Positions 46,701 through 55,434 of a DNA stretch of 64,000 nt are shown here, in pieces. Origin of the DNA: Leptidea sinapis (Eukaryota; Arthropoda; Insecta; Lepidoptera; Pieridae); assembly GCF_905404315.1 (NCBI RefSeq), contig NC_066310.1, forward strand, positions 3,658,001-3,722,000, read 5' to 3'. The position numbers and the translations under genes are program-made. Below the pieces are notes generated by a model, which saw only the letters and a program-made list of their open reading frames with translations, was not told where the DNA came from and made no database searches. Within the stretch, counting starts at the first letter, position 1, and each line of letters opens with the position of its first letter.

Positions 46701-48883
46701 TGTATTTATTTCGTAATCTGGTAGTCCTTCATGCCAATGTACCAAAACTCTTGATTCCTAAAGCTCACCATGATATTATTACATAAAATAATCTATAAAT
46801 ATTTAAATTCATTGCAAAAATTATATGTATAAATCAAAGTCCGTATTCATCGGTTTAATTTAAACGTCTAAAGCTTACTTCAGTTTGTAGATTAACCTAC
46901 AGTTAGTTTTCTGTCTGCAAAATTCAAACTTTTTTGCATGCACTCTTTAAAAGTTTCCTTTAGCATTGTAAGTTTAAAATTGGAATATACTTCCATAAAC
47001 TGAATTCATAATCACAAGGAGAACACGTGAATATTTCAGTTTTAAGTGCAGACATTTAGAAATCAAAATATTCACTTTGATAAAGGTTTACTCTATTTCA
47101 CGCACTTTGAATTATCTGGGGTTTTTAATCTTTTCATTTCATATTATATGTATTTTGCATAAACTAATATTTACTATACAATTATCGAATTATATAATGA
47201 AACAGCTAAAGTTGGTCTATAAATATCAATATACATATAATAATGTAACGATGGCTGGTCCATGCATCTACTAGGGAAAGAGTGCTGCCTGGTCGACTTC
47301 TAAAGGACGATGCTTCCAATACACGATAATTTATACAGGTTATTTTAAGTATTACTTTGATTAACGCGAGTGTTACACATTTAAATAAAATACTTTTTCA
47401 GGGATTAAAACGCATGTAATTGTAACTTCGTTTTTACATGATATTATTTTAGTTAACCTGACGTTTCAAGACCTTTCCAGATCTCGTTTTCAGGGGGACT
47501 GAAATCTGAAAACCCTGCGTTTTAATCCTTTAAAAAGTGTCTTATTTAAATAGTTTACCTTTATCACGTTTTATGAAATATATTTTGATATTAAAACGCT
47601 TTTTCACTTCGAACGTAATCTATATTATTATATGCAGCACCTTACAAAGTAATTTGTTACGCTCGTTACATAAGCCAGTGTTAAATCTTTATTAATTTAA
47701 AAGAGTGCCCGTTGAGTATATTCTTGTGTATTCTTCTCACGGACTTTTTTCAAACATACGGTAGATTCATAGCTAGCTACATTTAGCAGTCTAACCATTT
47801 ATCTCGGTGTTACAATACTGCTAAATGCATTAAACATATATAAAACAATCATATCTTTCATCGTTAAGGCAGCCTTCATAAGGAACATTTCTGTTCAACC
47901 GTTTACTCTCTGACTTACTTTGCAAATCCGTCTAACACGAAAAGTCTTTTAATGTTTCAGCCTAATATAATATACCCTATTCTGTTGGTAACAGAATGTT
48001 CAAAATTGGTTCAGCATATCCTTGCTAGAACCTCACAAGCTTAAATCGCACTTTTGTAAAAGTGCTTAGCTTAAGCCAATTTGATATAAATGATTTGAGC
48101 TTTATTTAGTGTTAATTCCGCCAATATTTGTCTTTAAACAATTCGACACGTGTTTCGCCTCTACACGGGGCATCCTCAGAACGTGTTGTCTCGCCAAAAT
48201 CTGGCACGAGCTGACAAATACTGGCGGAATTAACACTAAAGAAAACTCAAATCATTTATATAATTATGGATTTCCGCAAAGTAACGTCTACTTCAATAAA
48301 TTTTCTTAAGCCAATTTGAATTAAGTTTATTTGATTTAAACTATGACTGTATATCTTATATATAAAATTCTTGTGTCACAATGTTAGTTACCTTACTCCT
48401 CCGAAACGGCTTTACTGATTTTTACCAAATTTTATATGCATATTCAGTAGGTTTGATAATCGGCTACTATCTATTTTTCATACCCCTAAATGTAGGTAGT
48501 TCAACCCTATTTTTTTTTTTAATTTTTAGATATTTTTTTTATGATACAACATTAAAATATACATACAATCCTAAATTTTCAACCCTCTACGAGCAACACC
48601 TATTTTTCCATCGCGAATTTAATATTATTCTATAATATCCACAAATACGCACTAGAGTTGCAAGATGGCAATCGAATTTAATGATTGTTGAAGTATGATA
48701 AATTTTACGGGTAGGTCTGCGAATCTATCGTCATCTACTTTTTATACCACAAAAATTTTATTTATTGAATTTATTTTATTACTTTATATGGCAATACAAC
48801 GTTTGCTTGGTCAGCTAGTTTAGTATAAATAAAAGAACCAACATACCACATTCAGCCATAGCTGGTAAGTTTACTCCACTCAT
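34560..48883 (-). CDS. SV2/SVOP-like major facilitator transporter, 10 exons, 526 aa, complete
   Basis: Joined CDS on the minus strand: 48883-48847, 45865-45635, 45170-45008, 44538-44357, 42912-42728, 41703-41525, 40077-39924, 39183-38909, 35893-35766, 34606-34560. The lengths sum to 1581 nt (526 codons plus TAA). All nine introns are GT..AG, the phases match at each junction and there is no internal stop. The product has 12 predicted membrane segments. MFS motif A lies at about residues 99-109 (GFLTDAFGRKR) after TM2, with a weaker second-half copy at about 403-413. PESPKF at 231-236 follows TM6, and a Cys-containing loop with sequons NYS (343) and NGT (372) lies between TM7 and TM8. FPTSIK (464-469) and CGRVGS (479-484) resemble the SV2-like C-terminal half. 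It is likely a proton-coupled or facilitative transporter in the plasma or vesicle membrane; the substrate is unknown. The start was chosen because exon 1 supplies an ATG, a donor and the matching phase. Further 5' UTR exons could exist. The family assignment is by recognition, without a search. Confidence 0.88.
34706..34739. repeat. (AC)n microsatellite
   Basis: About 17 dinucleotides with two G interruptions, in intron 9 of the transporter gene. Confidence 0.95.
35493..35711. mobile_element. Fold-back pair of tRNA-derived SINE units in intron 9
   Basis: The left arm begins acacaaattaaatttgaaaa and carries the reversed tRNA-like block actcgaacccgcgacctctc. The right arm carries gtcgcgggttcgagtcctgc and ends tcaaatttaatttgt. 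The arms pair over about 60 bp. The centre holds the family head (tcttgtatgtcttgttcaac). Confidence 0.75.
35766..35893 (-). CDS. Exon 9 of SV2-like transporter (TM11 and start of TM12)
   Basis: The acceptor is TCTTTTCAG and the donor is GTGAGTT. It encodes residues 469-511 with SLAMSIVMTCGRVGSIFGN, FPVLL and MAAMCF. It completes the Lys codon split from exon 8. Confidence 0.9.
35894..37195. other. Intron 8, left part; no gene
   Basis: Contains a 26-bp near-perfect palindrome at 36275-36300 and an unassigned GC-richer stretch around 36770-36910. Nothing else was recognised. Confidence 0.4.
37200..37620 (+). pseudogene. Possible retroelement ORF tail (QRGNAASILGTLP)
   Basis: The frame 37221-37409 reads ...SRLNKATGKPSAGSYFGQRI, SLAIQRGNAASILGTLPRND then stop. 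The QR.S.AIQRGNAAS.LGT block looks like a conserved C-terminus of an insect retroelement protein, but I cannot name it surely. No upstream part is present. Confidence 0.35.
37712..38085 (-). repeat. Family G-type repeat, reversed (intron 8)
   Basis: It begins cgctgaaccgacagacgttg and ends gttctcgagttttagcgaga and caattaatttatatataaat. Confidence 0.7.
38237..38842. mobile_element. TAA-flanked inverted-repeat element (family E) with nested family A
   Basis: TAA lies at 38234-38236 and 38843-38845. The ends are GGCCCGGTATCCAGCAAAGC and, reversed, GGCCTGGTTTCCGCCAAAGC. It has repeated internal gagaggaga blocks and no coding capacity. A family A copy sits inside at about 38305-38580. The ends and TAA duplication suggest PIF/Harbinger-type (inference). 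Confidence 0.75.
38305..38580 (+). repeat. Family A repeat nested in the family E element
   Basis: It runs from tttatgaaaataaggaacga to aatcctcccactagta. The host element sequence (ccaccaaagcagagaggaga) resumes right after. Confidence 0.85.
38909..39183 (-). CDS. Exon 8 of SV2-like transporter (TM8-TM10)
   Basis: The acceptor is TATTTCCAG and the donor is GTAAGATA. It encodes residues 378-468 with three membrane segments, the second-half motif A remnant GMVVNKVGKR after TM8, and VVEVFPTSI at the end. Confidence 0.92.
39226..39325 (-). mobile_element. tRNA-derived SINE (family C), intron 7
   Basis: It has the tail acacaaatataatttg and reversed tRNA-like blocks actcgaacccacgaactccg and tgctctaaccaactcagctt. 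Confidence 0.75.
39355..39722 (-). repeat. Family B repeat, near full length, intron 7
   Basis: It runs from gggtaaatgtatacactttt through gatcggacagcctgggacta to gagaaaataaatgcctttta. Confidence 0.8.
39924..40077 (-). CDS. Exon 7 of SV2-like transporter (lumenal loop with sequons)
   Basis: The acceptor is TTTATGGCAG and the donor is GTAAGTAC. It encodes residues 326-377: IIIMWFPQLSAI, then an extramembrane loop with two Cys (353, 375) and the N-glycosylation sequons NYS and NGT. SV2-type proteins carry a glycosylated loop between TM7 and TM8. Confidence 0.88.
40262..40425 (-). repeat. Dispersed repeat (ACTAGCCGTTCCCGCCCGCTTC end), intron 6
   Basis: This is the reverse of the two tandem units at 62525-62880; shares ttcgcatcgaatggtggtag. 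Confidence 0.7.
40443..40916. mobile_element. TA-flanked element with long inverted repeats, intron 6
   Basis: The ends are TA|CAGGCTGTCCCAAAGTTATG and, reversed, TA|CAGGATGTCCCAAAGTTATT. The inverted arms extend over more than 100 bp (tagatagggtatttaattga and aataccctatctacgatatt). There is no ORF. The TA target and CAGG-type ends fit a Tc1/mariner-group MITE. Confidence 0.8.
41525..41703 (-). CDS. Exon 6 of SV2-like transporter (central loop, start of TM7)
   Basis: The acceptor is GTTTTTAG and the donor is GTAAGTAT. It encodes residues 267-325: a Lys/Glu-rich central cytosolic loop, then the TM7 start PLLWSLILICTLNFFTLK. There is no ATG-initiated long ORF here; it was found by extending splice phases from both neighbours. 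Confidence 0.85.
41835..42325 (-). pseudogene. LINE C-terminus and 3' UTR relic, intron 5
   Basis: It has a 3' UTR block (aggcaatcgcctatggacat and aacaccagaggtca), then the reversed coding tail (gaggcaagaacttccttatc) and tgtatgcggtcaaatagagg. It is a distant relative of the jockey-like relics elsewhere and heavily diverged. Confidence 0.55.
42728..42912 (-). CDS. Exon 5 of SV2-like transporter (TM6, PESPKF)
   Basis: The acceptor is ATTTTTAG and the donor is GTAAACG. It encodes residues 205-266 with TM6 followed by PESPKF, the sugar/organic-ion transporter signature at the end of TM6, then the charged central loop. Confidence 0.9.
42930..43535. other. Intron 4, unassigned part
   Basis: No coding or repeat match. 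The minus frame at 43595-43290 overlaps the SINE head and is not supported. Confidence 0.4.
43540..43700 (+). mobile_element. tRNA-derived SINE (family C) with head region, intron 4
   Basis: The head is gagagttgaacaaagcataa, followed by the tRNA-like unit cggttagctcagttggttag ... aggtcgtgggttcgagtccc and the tail cataaaattttgtttttcaa. The A-box and B-box-like promoter motifs are recognisable. It is not a functional tRNA gene because the unit continues into the SINE tail without an acceptor-stem partner. Confidence 0.8.
44357..44538 (-). CDS. Exon 4 of SV2-like transporter (TM4-TM5)
   Basis: The acceptor is TTTTCGTAG and the donor is GTAAGTG. It encodes residues 144-204 with TSEFCHHGIRD (where the family usually has a SEF...RD pattern) and the membrane segment VMLLQASFMPLGQVIVAL. 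It has no in-frame ATG near its start, so simple ORF scans miss it. Confidence 0.87.
44703..44993 (-). repeat. Family A repeat, intron 3
   Basis: It runs from agattatgggtaccacaacg to cccttattttcataaaaaaa. It ends only 15 bp from exon 3 (donor side), so it lies next to the donor GTAAGT at 45007. Confidence 0.85.
45008..45170 (-). CDS. Exon 3 of SV2-like transporter (TM2-TM3, motif A)
   Basis: The acceptor is TTTATTTCAG and the donor is GTAAGT. It encodes residues 90-143, including the MFS signature GFLTDAFGRKR between TM2 and TM3 and the start of TM4 (AKFFEGL). Motif A carries the conserved Gly, Asp, Gly, Arg and Lys. Confidence 0.92.
45635..45865 (-). CDS. Exon 2 of SV2-like transporter (TM1 region)
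   Basis: The acceptor TTTCAG precedes 45865 and the donor GTACGT follows 45635. It encodes residues 13-89: an N-terminal cytosolic segment with KKQTIAMEEV, then TM1 (LLISAFVALVNGVIIS) and the loop leading to motif A. It ends with one base of a Gly codon. Confidence 0.9.
45866..47379. other. Intron 1, proximal part
   Basis: Mostly unassigned. A GC-rich patch at about 46425-46640 contains gcgtacaccga / gcgtacaccaa direct repeats and a 9-bp hairpin ccgtcgtcg ... cgacgacgg. Confidence 0.4.
47380..47552. mobile_element. Small inverted-repeat element (copy 2), intron 1
   Basis: The ends are atttaaataaaatac and, reversed, atttaaataagacac, with ggattaaaacgca / tgcgttttaatcc next in. The core cctttccagatctcgttttc is shared with 8379-8545. 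Confidence 0.75.
48083..48265. mobile_element. Fold-back element with about 45-bp arms, intron 1
   Basis: The left arm is aaatgatttgagctttattt and gtgttaattccgccaatatt. The right arm is aatactggcggaattaacac and aactcaaatcatttatat. The core has acacgtgtttcgcctctaca and tctcgccaaaatctggcacg. Confidence 0.75.
48353..48822 (+). repeat. Family G repeat, intron 1, about 20 bp from the exon 1 donor
   Basis: It runs from atatataaaattcttgtgtc through cctccgaaacggctttactg to acgtttgcttggtcagctag. It ends shortly before the exon 1 donor of the transporter gene. Confidence 0.75.
48847..48883 (-). CDS. Exon 1 (coding part) of SV2-like transporter
   Basis: The ATG is at 48883-48881 and encodes MSGVNLPAMAEC plus one base. 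The donor GTATGT occupies 48846-48841. The context before the ATG is A-rich, as usual in insects. The transcription start was not identified. Confidence 0.78.
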
Positions 48884-48889
48884 TTTTAT

Positions 48890-50335
48890 TTAAAGATTTT
48901 TTCTTAGTAAAAAACACATATCCACAAACAGCTTCATTCGTATCAAACGACGTAATTTTGCGTACTGATAAATTATTGTCTCTTGATAATAATATCACCG
49001 CTGCAATGTCTTACTAAATCAAACTTTACATAATATTTGTACAACTAAAATAAATGTAAATATTATATCTGCTTTAATATACGATATAATAAACGACAAC
49101 AAGGCTAAATATAGAAGCAAAAGAAAATATAATTAGTAAAACAGAAATACATTTGACTAGTTTCAATGTATCTAATATGCCAACACTTCCTGAGCACCTG
49201 CTGAGCTGTTTTGGCGCCAAATCCGGCGCCGGCCACTTTTTATTATTATTAATTATTAATTTTAATTACATGCATTGTTCATCAGGCCTAATATAAATTT
49301 ACAGTCTCAGTCTCATAAACAGAAACTAAGAGGGACCTTTAATGGTGACCCAACCAGAAGAATTTCATACATTTTCCTAGTGACCTAGGAAACCCTGTGC
49401 AGAGCCAACCAGTGACTGCCGTCTGCTATGTAATTTTTATAATGAATTATATAGAACTAAATCAATATTTATCTGACTTTAATGTATACCTATTTGATAA
49501 TAATAAATTTTATAAAATTAAATAGTAATATATAAAGCAAATAGTTATAAATAAATATACATAATTAAATACATAAAGTTATATTAACTTTGAGTTGATA
49601 ATTTTCTTGTTTTTTTGAGACGTTATCCACTTGTGTTTACAATAGTCGAGGTTTCATTATGCGGTATATTTTGCGGGTTGCTAGATAAACATGCTTGGTT
49701 ATTGTAAACAAAAAACGTGATTTATGATAGATTCGTGCTGTTATATAGCCGCTCGAAAGAGTGTTGTACGAGAAATTGTGACTATTTTGCTAAACAAAAA
49801 TATTGAAATTAATTTCTTTGTATTACTTTTACTATAGTGGACTCGTTATAGATCTTATGAAATCTTTTAAAAAAAATCACAATATAATGTTCCTATTGTA
49901 TGCTCAAAAAAAATGGCTGCCACCAGCTAAATTCAAATAAATACTAATACATTTTATCTTCAAACGCGTTGCGCTTTGTTTTATGTTAGAACCAAGAACA
50001 ATTAATAATACACGCGGTAAAAAATTCTCTTTGGTGTTTTTGTCTGGGGATACGTATTTTGACGGCTGTCTTAATGTGTTCACGATTGGAGACACGATAG
50101 CATAGGACCATAGAAACGCTTGCTGTGTACGCTTGTGCACTAATTATTATCTCTAAAACACTTGCTGCACAACAAGTTTATGGAACAGATCGTTTGGATT
50201 TTTCTGTATAGGTTTTTAAGAATTAATTAATAAATGTAAGTAGTCAATTATACGAATATATTTGAATGTTACTTTATTTGTTTGTCCATTTTGTCAATTA
50301 TCATAATATGAATGAACTGTTTACTTCGCCCGCTC
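48890..50335. other. Region upstream of the transporter start; no promoter recognised
   Basis: AT-rich. The 5' UTR and promoter of the transporter should lie here or further right, but no TATA/Inr pair can be singled out. The 78-aa minus frame at 50140-49904 is unsupported. Confidence 0.35.
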
Positions 50336-50339
50336 GCTT

Positions 50340-50570
50340 TTTTTTTTTGAAGTGAAAACTCTAGCACCGTTGTCATTTGAAACTCGATGAAACGAAAAAG
50401 AGACATACACATAAATTCATTTCGTAAGATTTAACGTGGGAGAAAATGAGATTGGAAGAATTATACAGTGTCTTGGTACCAAGTGATCATAGTTAAAGAA
50501 GAGATTGCATTATGTATGACGCGGGTATAATTAATTAATATGTTTTGACACCAGGAGAACATAAATATGG
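50340..50570 (+). repeat. Dispersed repeat E (partner of 17155-17390)
   Basis: It has aaactcgatgaaacgaaaaa, gtgggagaaaatgagattgg and caccaggagaacata in the same order as the reversed partner. Confidence 0.7.
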
Positions 50571-50574
50571 TAGC

Positions 50575-51685
50575 GGTGATTGTAATGTGATAATAATATT
50601 TCATAGCGGTTGAAATCATGTGTCATCCTAGGAACATGTACCAAGACTTCATATGCAGCTAAGAGGTTTATGCATAATGTAAATCTTAAAATTATTATAC
50701 AAGTGCTGACCCGTTTTTGTTTTCTTGGTGCTCTGCTGCGTACCCCCTCAAGTTGCATTCTACTATTGTAATCACCAAAAGTTAAATTTGGCATTTGAAA
50801 TAAACATAATATTACATCACGTATTTCTCAATTAAATTGTAGATGTTATATAACATGCCATTTTAATTTTATTTCTATATTTATTAACATTGATATCATT
50901 ATATCAACCATTGATAAAATAACTGCTTGTTACGTTTGTTTTTTAATGCTATATTGACCTTCACATTGTTATCTCTCAAGACAAATAAAAGTTATATTTT
51001 GTCGCATACAACTATACAAAGAGGTATTAAAAAATGATGTTAATACTACGTAATAAGAGGCGTGACTAAAAGTGAAGGCCTAAGTAAAAGTGAATTTTAC
51101 TTTAGTATGAAACGTGCACTCATTTGTCTTAAGTTTGAAATAGTAGTAATTCCAGTTTTCCGTTTGGCGACGAAATATAATCCGGCTAATTTTAAAAGCG
51201 AAGAGTTGCTTAAAACGAAGTCTATTTCGGCTATCTCTGTGTTTTACAAGATTATAGCCGTCATCTGGCAATCTATCAATTACTGCACGTTTTACACAAT
51301 AGAGCGAATCGCTTTTACTTAACAACGAAAATATAATAAGTATGCTTTATAAATTTTAAATGCAAAATTTATTCAATTCGAACTTAGACAAACAAAATTT
51401 TACTGACAATATCTAACTGAAGTATGCAGACTAGGGATTTTCAATGCAGTGATTAAAGTCCTTTCATTTAAAACCTGCAATGATCACACTTTGACGAATA
51501 ATGGTCGTATTTATTAAAAAAAACTACATTAGTAAAAATATTCTTCGAACTGTAAAACTATTTCAATCCTGAGATGATAAGAAGTAGTCAATATTTTACA
51601 TTTGCTACTTCCTTATTAAATAAATAACCTGTTCAGTTGTTGGTAGATAAAAAATTGAGATTGAATTTTTTCCGTTATACAATGT
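50575..51685. other. No gene recognised
   Basis: Two overlapping frames at 51062-51325 lie on opposite strands. Neither has a recognisable domain. Confidence 0.35.
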
Positions 51686-51689
51686 GAAT

Positions 51690-52155
51690 CCTATTAATAT
51701 TATAAATGTGAAAGTTTGTATGTCTGGATGTATGTTTGAACTTCTTTAACGCAAACACTACTGAATGGATTTTGATGAAACTTTGCAATATATAGCTTAC
51801 ACACCAGAATAACATATAGGCTATAATTTATAAAAATATTGTGTGAATTATCTATACATTGAAATAAAATTGGAGTGTCTGTTTGTAATATTGAAAAAAA
51901 CCGTTTTTTACGTAATGTATATTATGAACACATACACGATACATACGCCAAAATAATTTTTTTTTACAATTTTTGTCTGTCTGTCGGTCTGTTTGTTCCG
52001 TCTAATCCGGCGAATTTTATTGGCAGGTAGCTGATATAATAAGGAGTAACTTAGGCTACGTATATTTTAGAAAAATAAAGGAATGTCCAAGAAACGGTCT
52101 AACTCTAAAAATAATTTAAATGGCAAAACAACGTTTGCTGGGTCAGCTAGTAAGT
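51690..52155 (+). repeat. Family G-type repeat
   Basis: It runs from tattataaatgtgaaagttt and acgcaaacactactgaatgg to acgtttgctgggtcagctag. Confidence 0.7.
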
Positions 52156-52159
52156 AATA

Positions 52160-53488
52160 TTTGAGCAATGACGTTCTATGTTCATGTGGACATATTATTC
52201 GCAGTCTGAAAGTGGAACGGCAAAAGTGTGCTTAAAGACAATGTAAGCACACCTTCCTCATTAGTCGTGTGTCAACTGTGTGTCAATCACCAAGGCTAAT
52301 TGTACTATAAAAAAGTGCTCAAATAAGACGTTAACGACTCTAAAAATAGATGGTGTGACTTATCACCGCTAAATTTATTTTATTTATATAAGATGGGCTG
52401 GCAAAAAGAGTGAATAATTTTGTAAAACGATTTCTTTTTCATTAAATATGGTACAGTTATTAAGAAATAATCACATCCCTTTCCTTCCCACTCGTCAGAA
52501 TAAGACTGATGAAAGGACGTCACAAGCACACAGTAAAAAATGAAAACTATAGAGTCGCTCTTTTTTTTAAAGGCCCAGTGAACAATAATTAGCAACATTC
52601 TATTTTGTGTACAGAAAGTCATTGCCGGTGAATGTTAATAGCTAACAAGAATGTGAACAATAACAAATTAGTACTATTTATAGGGACGTATCGCTCCCTA
52701 GTGATAACATTGTTTTTGCTTTTCCGTACACGTGAAAATGAAAGAGAATTGGCGCCAGTTGGTAGAAAGTTGAGTGTTATTTGCGCGAATCATTTTCTTC
52801 AGGCTGATTTATGTATCACGGATCCTAAAGGATTTAAAAAAATGCTCAAAATTATGATAAAACTATTTTAATATTAAAAGCATTGAAATCTCTTTCGAAA
52901 GTCACTATCTTTAGCCAAATTAACGCACACACAAAAGTCTAACTTATCCACATTTATAATTTGACATATTAAGCTGTTATACAAAGATATTGATGTCCAC
53001 GTAGATTACGTATTCCGTAAATATACCCTGGAAAAGATTTCTAAGTCTAAATGAAAAATTTTAACAGATTAAAATTTATTTCAGGGAACTTAACATTTTA
53101 ATAATCAGTTTACCGAATAATTTTATGTAGATAAAAATATTATATTTGAGTATTTGTTTTTCTCATTATAGGTAACCTTAACTTATAACATTAAAATCCA
53201 TAGACTTTAGAGAGTTAAGAAGTAACAAATATCGGACAAACTAATAAATAAACATACAAACATTCGCCTTTATAAAATGAGTGTGATTTTTGATAAAAAA
53301 AAAAGTATAAAACCTCCGACTGAACAGATTTTGATCAGAAAATAGAGACACTAATAATACTTAACTGATACTCCACACTGTCCAAATCTGGTTCTAAATT
53401 CAAATGTATAGAACGTCATTGTATTTAAGATTGAATATACTGTTCAAGATTGACACAACAAAAGATTTGCAAAAATTACAAAGATAGC
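52160..53488. other. No gene recognised
   Basis: The plus frame 52632-52871 ends with VICANHFLQADL, faintly like the C-terminal CxxHF of a THAP domain, but lacks the rest. Confidence 0.3.
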
Positions 53489-53492
53489 CTAA

Positions 53493-53788
53493 CGGCCGTT
53501 CCCAATATTCATTCTATCGCTTAGTTGAGATAAAAATCGTAACTATCGCTGACTTTTCTGTCCCAATAAACTTATCGACGGTAACTCACCTTATCCGTAC
53601 ACGCTGTCTGTCAATGGGAGGACGTATAGCTTACCAGTGATAGCAGTTTGTATGGAAATTGCAATTGACACGTCCCAATATACCCGATAAGAATGACTTA
53701 TCTGGTAAATTGGGACAGCTTCAGTTTATTGACAGTAGAAGAGGTAGTAATTTATCTCTGTCTGTAGATAGTATATTGGGAACGGCCG
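53493..53788 (-). mobile_element. TAA-flanked inverted-repeat element (family D), copy 2
   Basis: TAA at 53490-53492 and 53789-53791. The ends are CGGCCGTTCCCAATATT and, reversed, CGGCCGTTCCCAATATA. Relative to copies 1 and 3 the internal sequence is reversed. Confidence 0.85.
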
Positions 53789-54050
53789 TAAGTCTCCCAA
53801 AAATGAACATCTGCAGCTATTTTGTTTAATTTTCGAGTAGTTGAGCATAGCGAAAGTGTAACACAATTTTAAAACACTAGTGATGCTGACCTAATTTCAA
53901 AGACAACTGTATTCCCGCTGTTTTCCGATAATCCAGCCTGAATCGTGTGTTATCCAGTGTTTAACTGGAGAGTTTCACTAATTAACAAAGTGAGATGATT
54001 TATAGAGCTAACAACATTTAGTTGTTAGCTTTGTCACATAAAATGATTAA

Positions 54051-54344
54051 CGGCCGTTCCCAAGATACTATCTACAGATAGAGATAAATTACTACCTTCT
54101 ACTGTCAGTAATTAGCTGTCAATAATCTGAAACTGTGCCAATATACCCGATAAGTCATTCTTATCGCCTTTGGGACGCGTGAATTTCAATTTCCATACGA
54201 ACATCTATCGCTGGTAAGCTATACGTCGCTCGCATTAACAGACAGCGTGTACGGAGACAGAAAAGTCTACGATAGTTACGATTTTTATCTCAAGTAATAT
54301 AGACTTAATACTAAATAATATAGACTTAATATTGGGAACGGCCG
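54051..54344 (+). mobile_element. TAA-flanked inverted-repeat element (family D), copy 3
   Basis: TAA at 54048-54050 and 54345-54347. The ends are CGGCCGTTCCCAAGATA and, reversed, CGGCCGTTCCCAATATT. It lies 262 bp from copy 2 in the opposite orientation. Confidence 0.85.
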
Positions 54345-54454
54345 TAAAAGTGATGGACTATGATTTTGAAAAACCTTTCGATATTACCATTTTAATATCA
54401 ATCAATTTTACCATGCAATTCGTTGTAAAGGTAGGTAAGTTATCTAAACCAATA

Positions 54455-54692
54455 CTATAAAGTGTAAATATTTGATTGTTTGTTTGTTTGTTTGTATTGA
54501 ATAGGCTCAGCAACTACTGAACCGATTTGAATAATTCTTTCACTGTTACTTACATAGCTACTTTATCCCCGAGTTTTATAGGCTATATTACATTTAAAAA
54601 AAAAATAGGGATCCCTACTAAAAGTCCAGTGATATAACCCAAGGTGTATTTATACGTACGTGAATGACGTCGCGGGGTATGAGCTAGTATGA
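54455..54692 (+). repeat. Dispersed repeat ending GAGCTAGTATGA, with (TTTG)n
   Basis: It has tttgtttgtttgtttg at about 54478-54494, ggctcagcaactactgaacc and acgtgaatgacgtcgcgggg. Confidence 0.6.
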
Positions 54693-54720
54693 TATATTTC
54701 AATTTCATTTATATTTCTAA

Positions 54721-54939
54721 AATAATTAAGAATCTTTAGTTACTAATGAAATTAATATAAAATGCCTAAGGTTTTTTACTGTACATATTAAACATGACAA
54801 ACAAATATCTCATAATTTTACTATATATATAAATTATATATTTAATATTGAATAAAATTTTTATTTTTGAAATAATTAAGAATTTTGTGTTACTAATGAA
54901 ATGAATATAAAATTACTAAGGTTATTCACTGTACATTTG
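54721..54939 (+). repeat. Direct duplication, period 150 bp
   Basis: The segment at 54721-54790 (aataattaagaat, tactaatgaaat, actgtacat) recurs at 54871-54939 with the same spacing. Confidence 0.8.
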
Positions 54940-54971
54940 AAAAATAGTACTACTATAAATTATATATTTAA

Positions 54972-55312
54972 CTAGCTGACCCGGCAAAGGTTGTTTTGCC
55001 ATATAAAGTATAATTCACGCGATAGTTTTATAAGTAATAAAATATTGCCTATATTATAGCCTGTACATCATTTTGTTCTATTGTCAATAGTTTTTGCAGC
55101 GCACGCAAAAATAGGTTTTCGATTTTACACCTTGTGTTACAAAATAGCAATTTTATTAAGGATCCCTAATTTTGAAAAAAAAACATAGCCTACAGCCTTC
55201 CTCGATAAATGGACTACCCAACACTGAAAGAATCATTCAAATCAGACCAGTAGTACCAGAGATTAGCGCGTTCAAACAAACAAACAAACACTGCAGCTTT
55301 ATAATATTAGTA
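54972..55312 (-). repeat. Family G-type repeat, reversed, with (CAAA)n
   Basis: It runs from aactagctgacccggcaaag to caaacaaacaaacactgcag and ttataatattagtatagat. Confidence 0.7.
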
Positions 55313-55434
55313 TAGATATCAAACTACGTTATAGAGCCAAGCTTCTGTATAATGTTTATATCTCAAGAAAATCTTTATTTTTTCAAATTCAAAATGTAAA
55401 CTACTACCATAGAAATCTAATAACCGTTCGAGTG

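Noticed and set aside
52632..52871. Possible THAP domain end (VICANHFLQADL)
   Set aside because: Only a CxxHF-like fragment; the upstream Cys pair and Trp of a THAP finger are missing.
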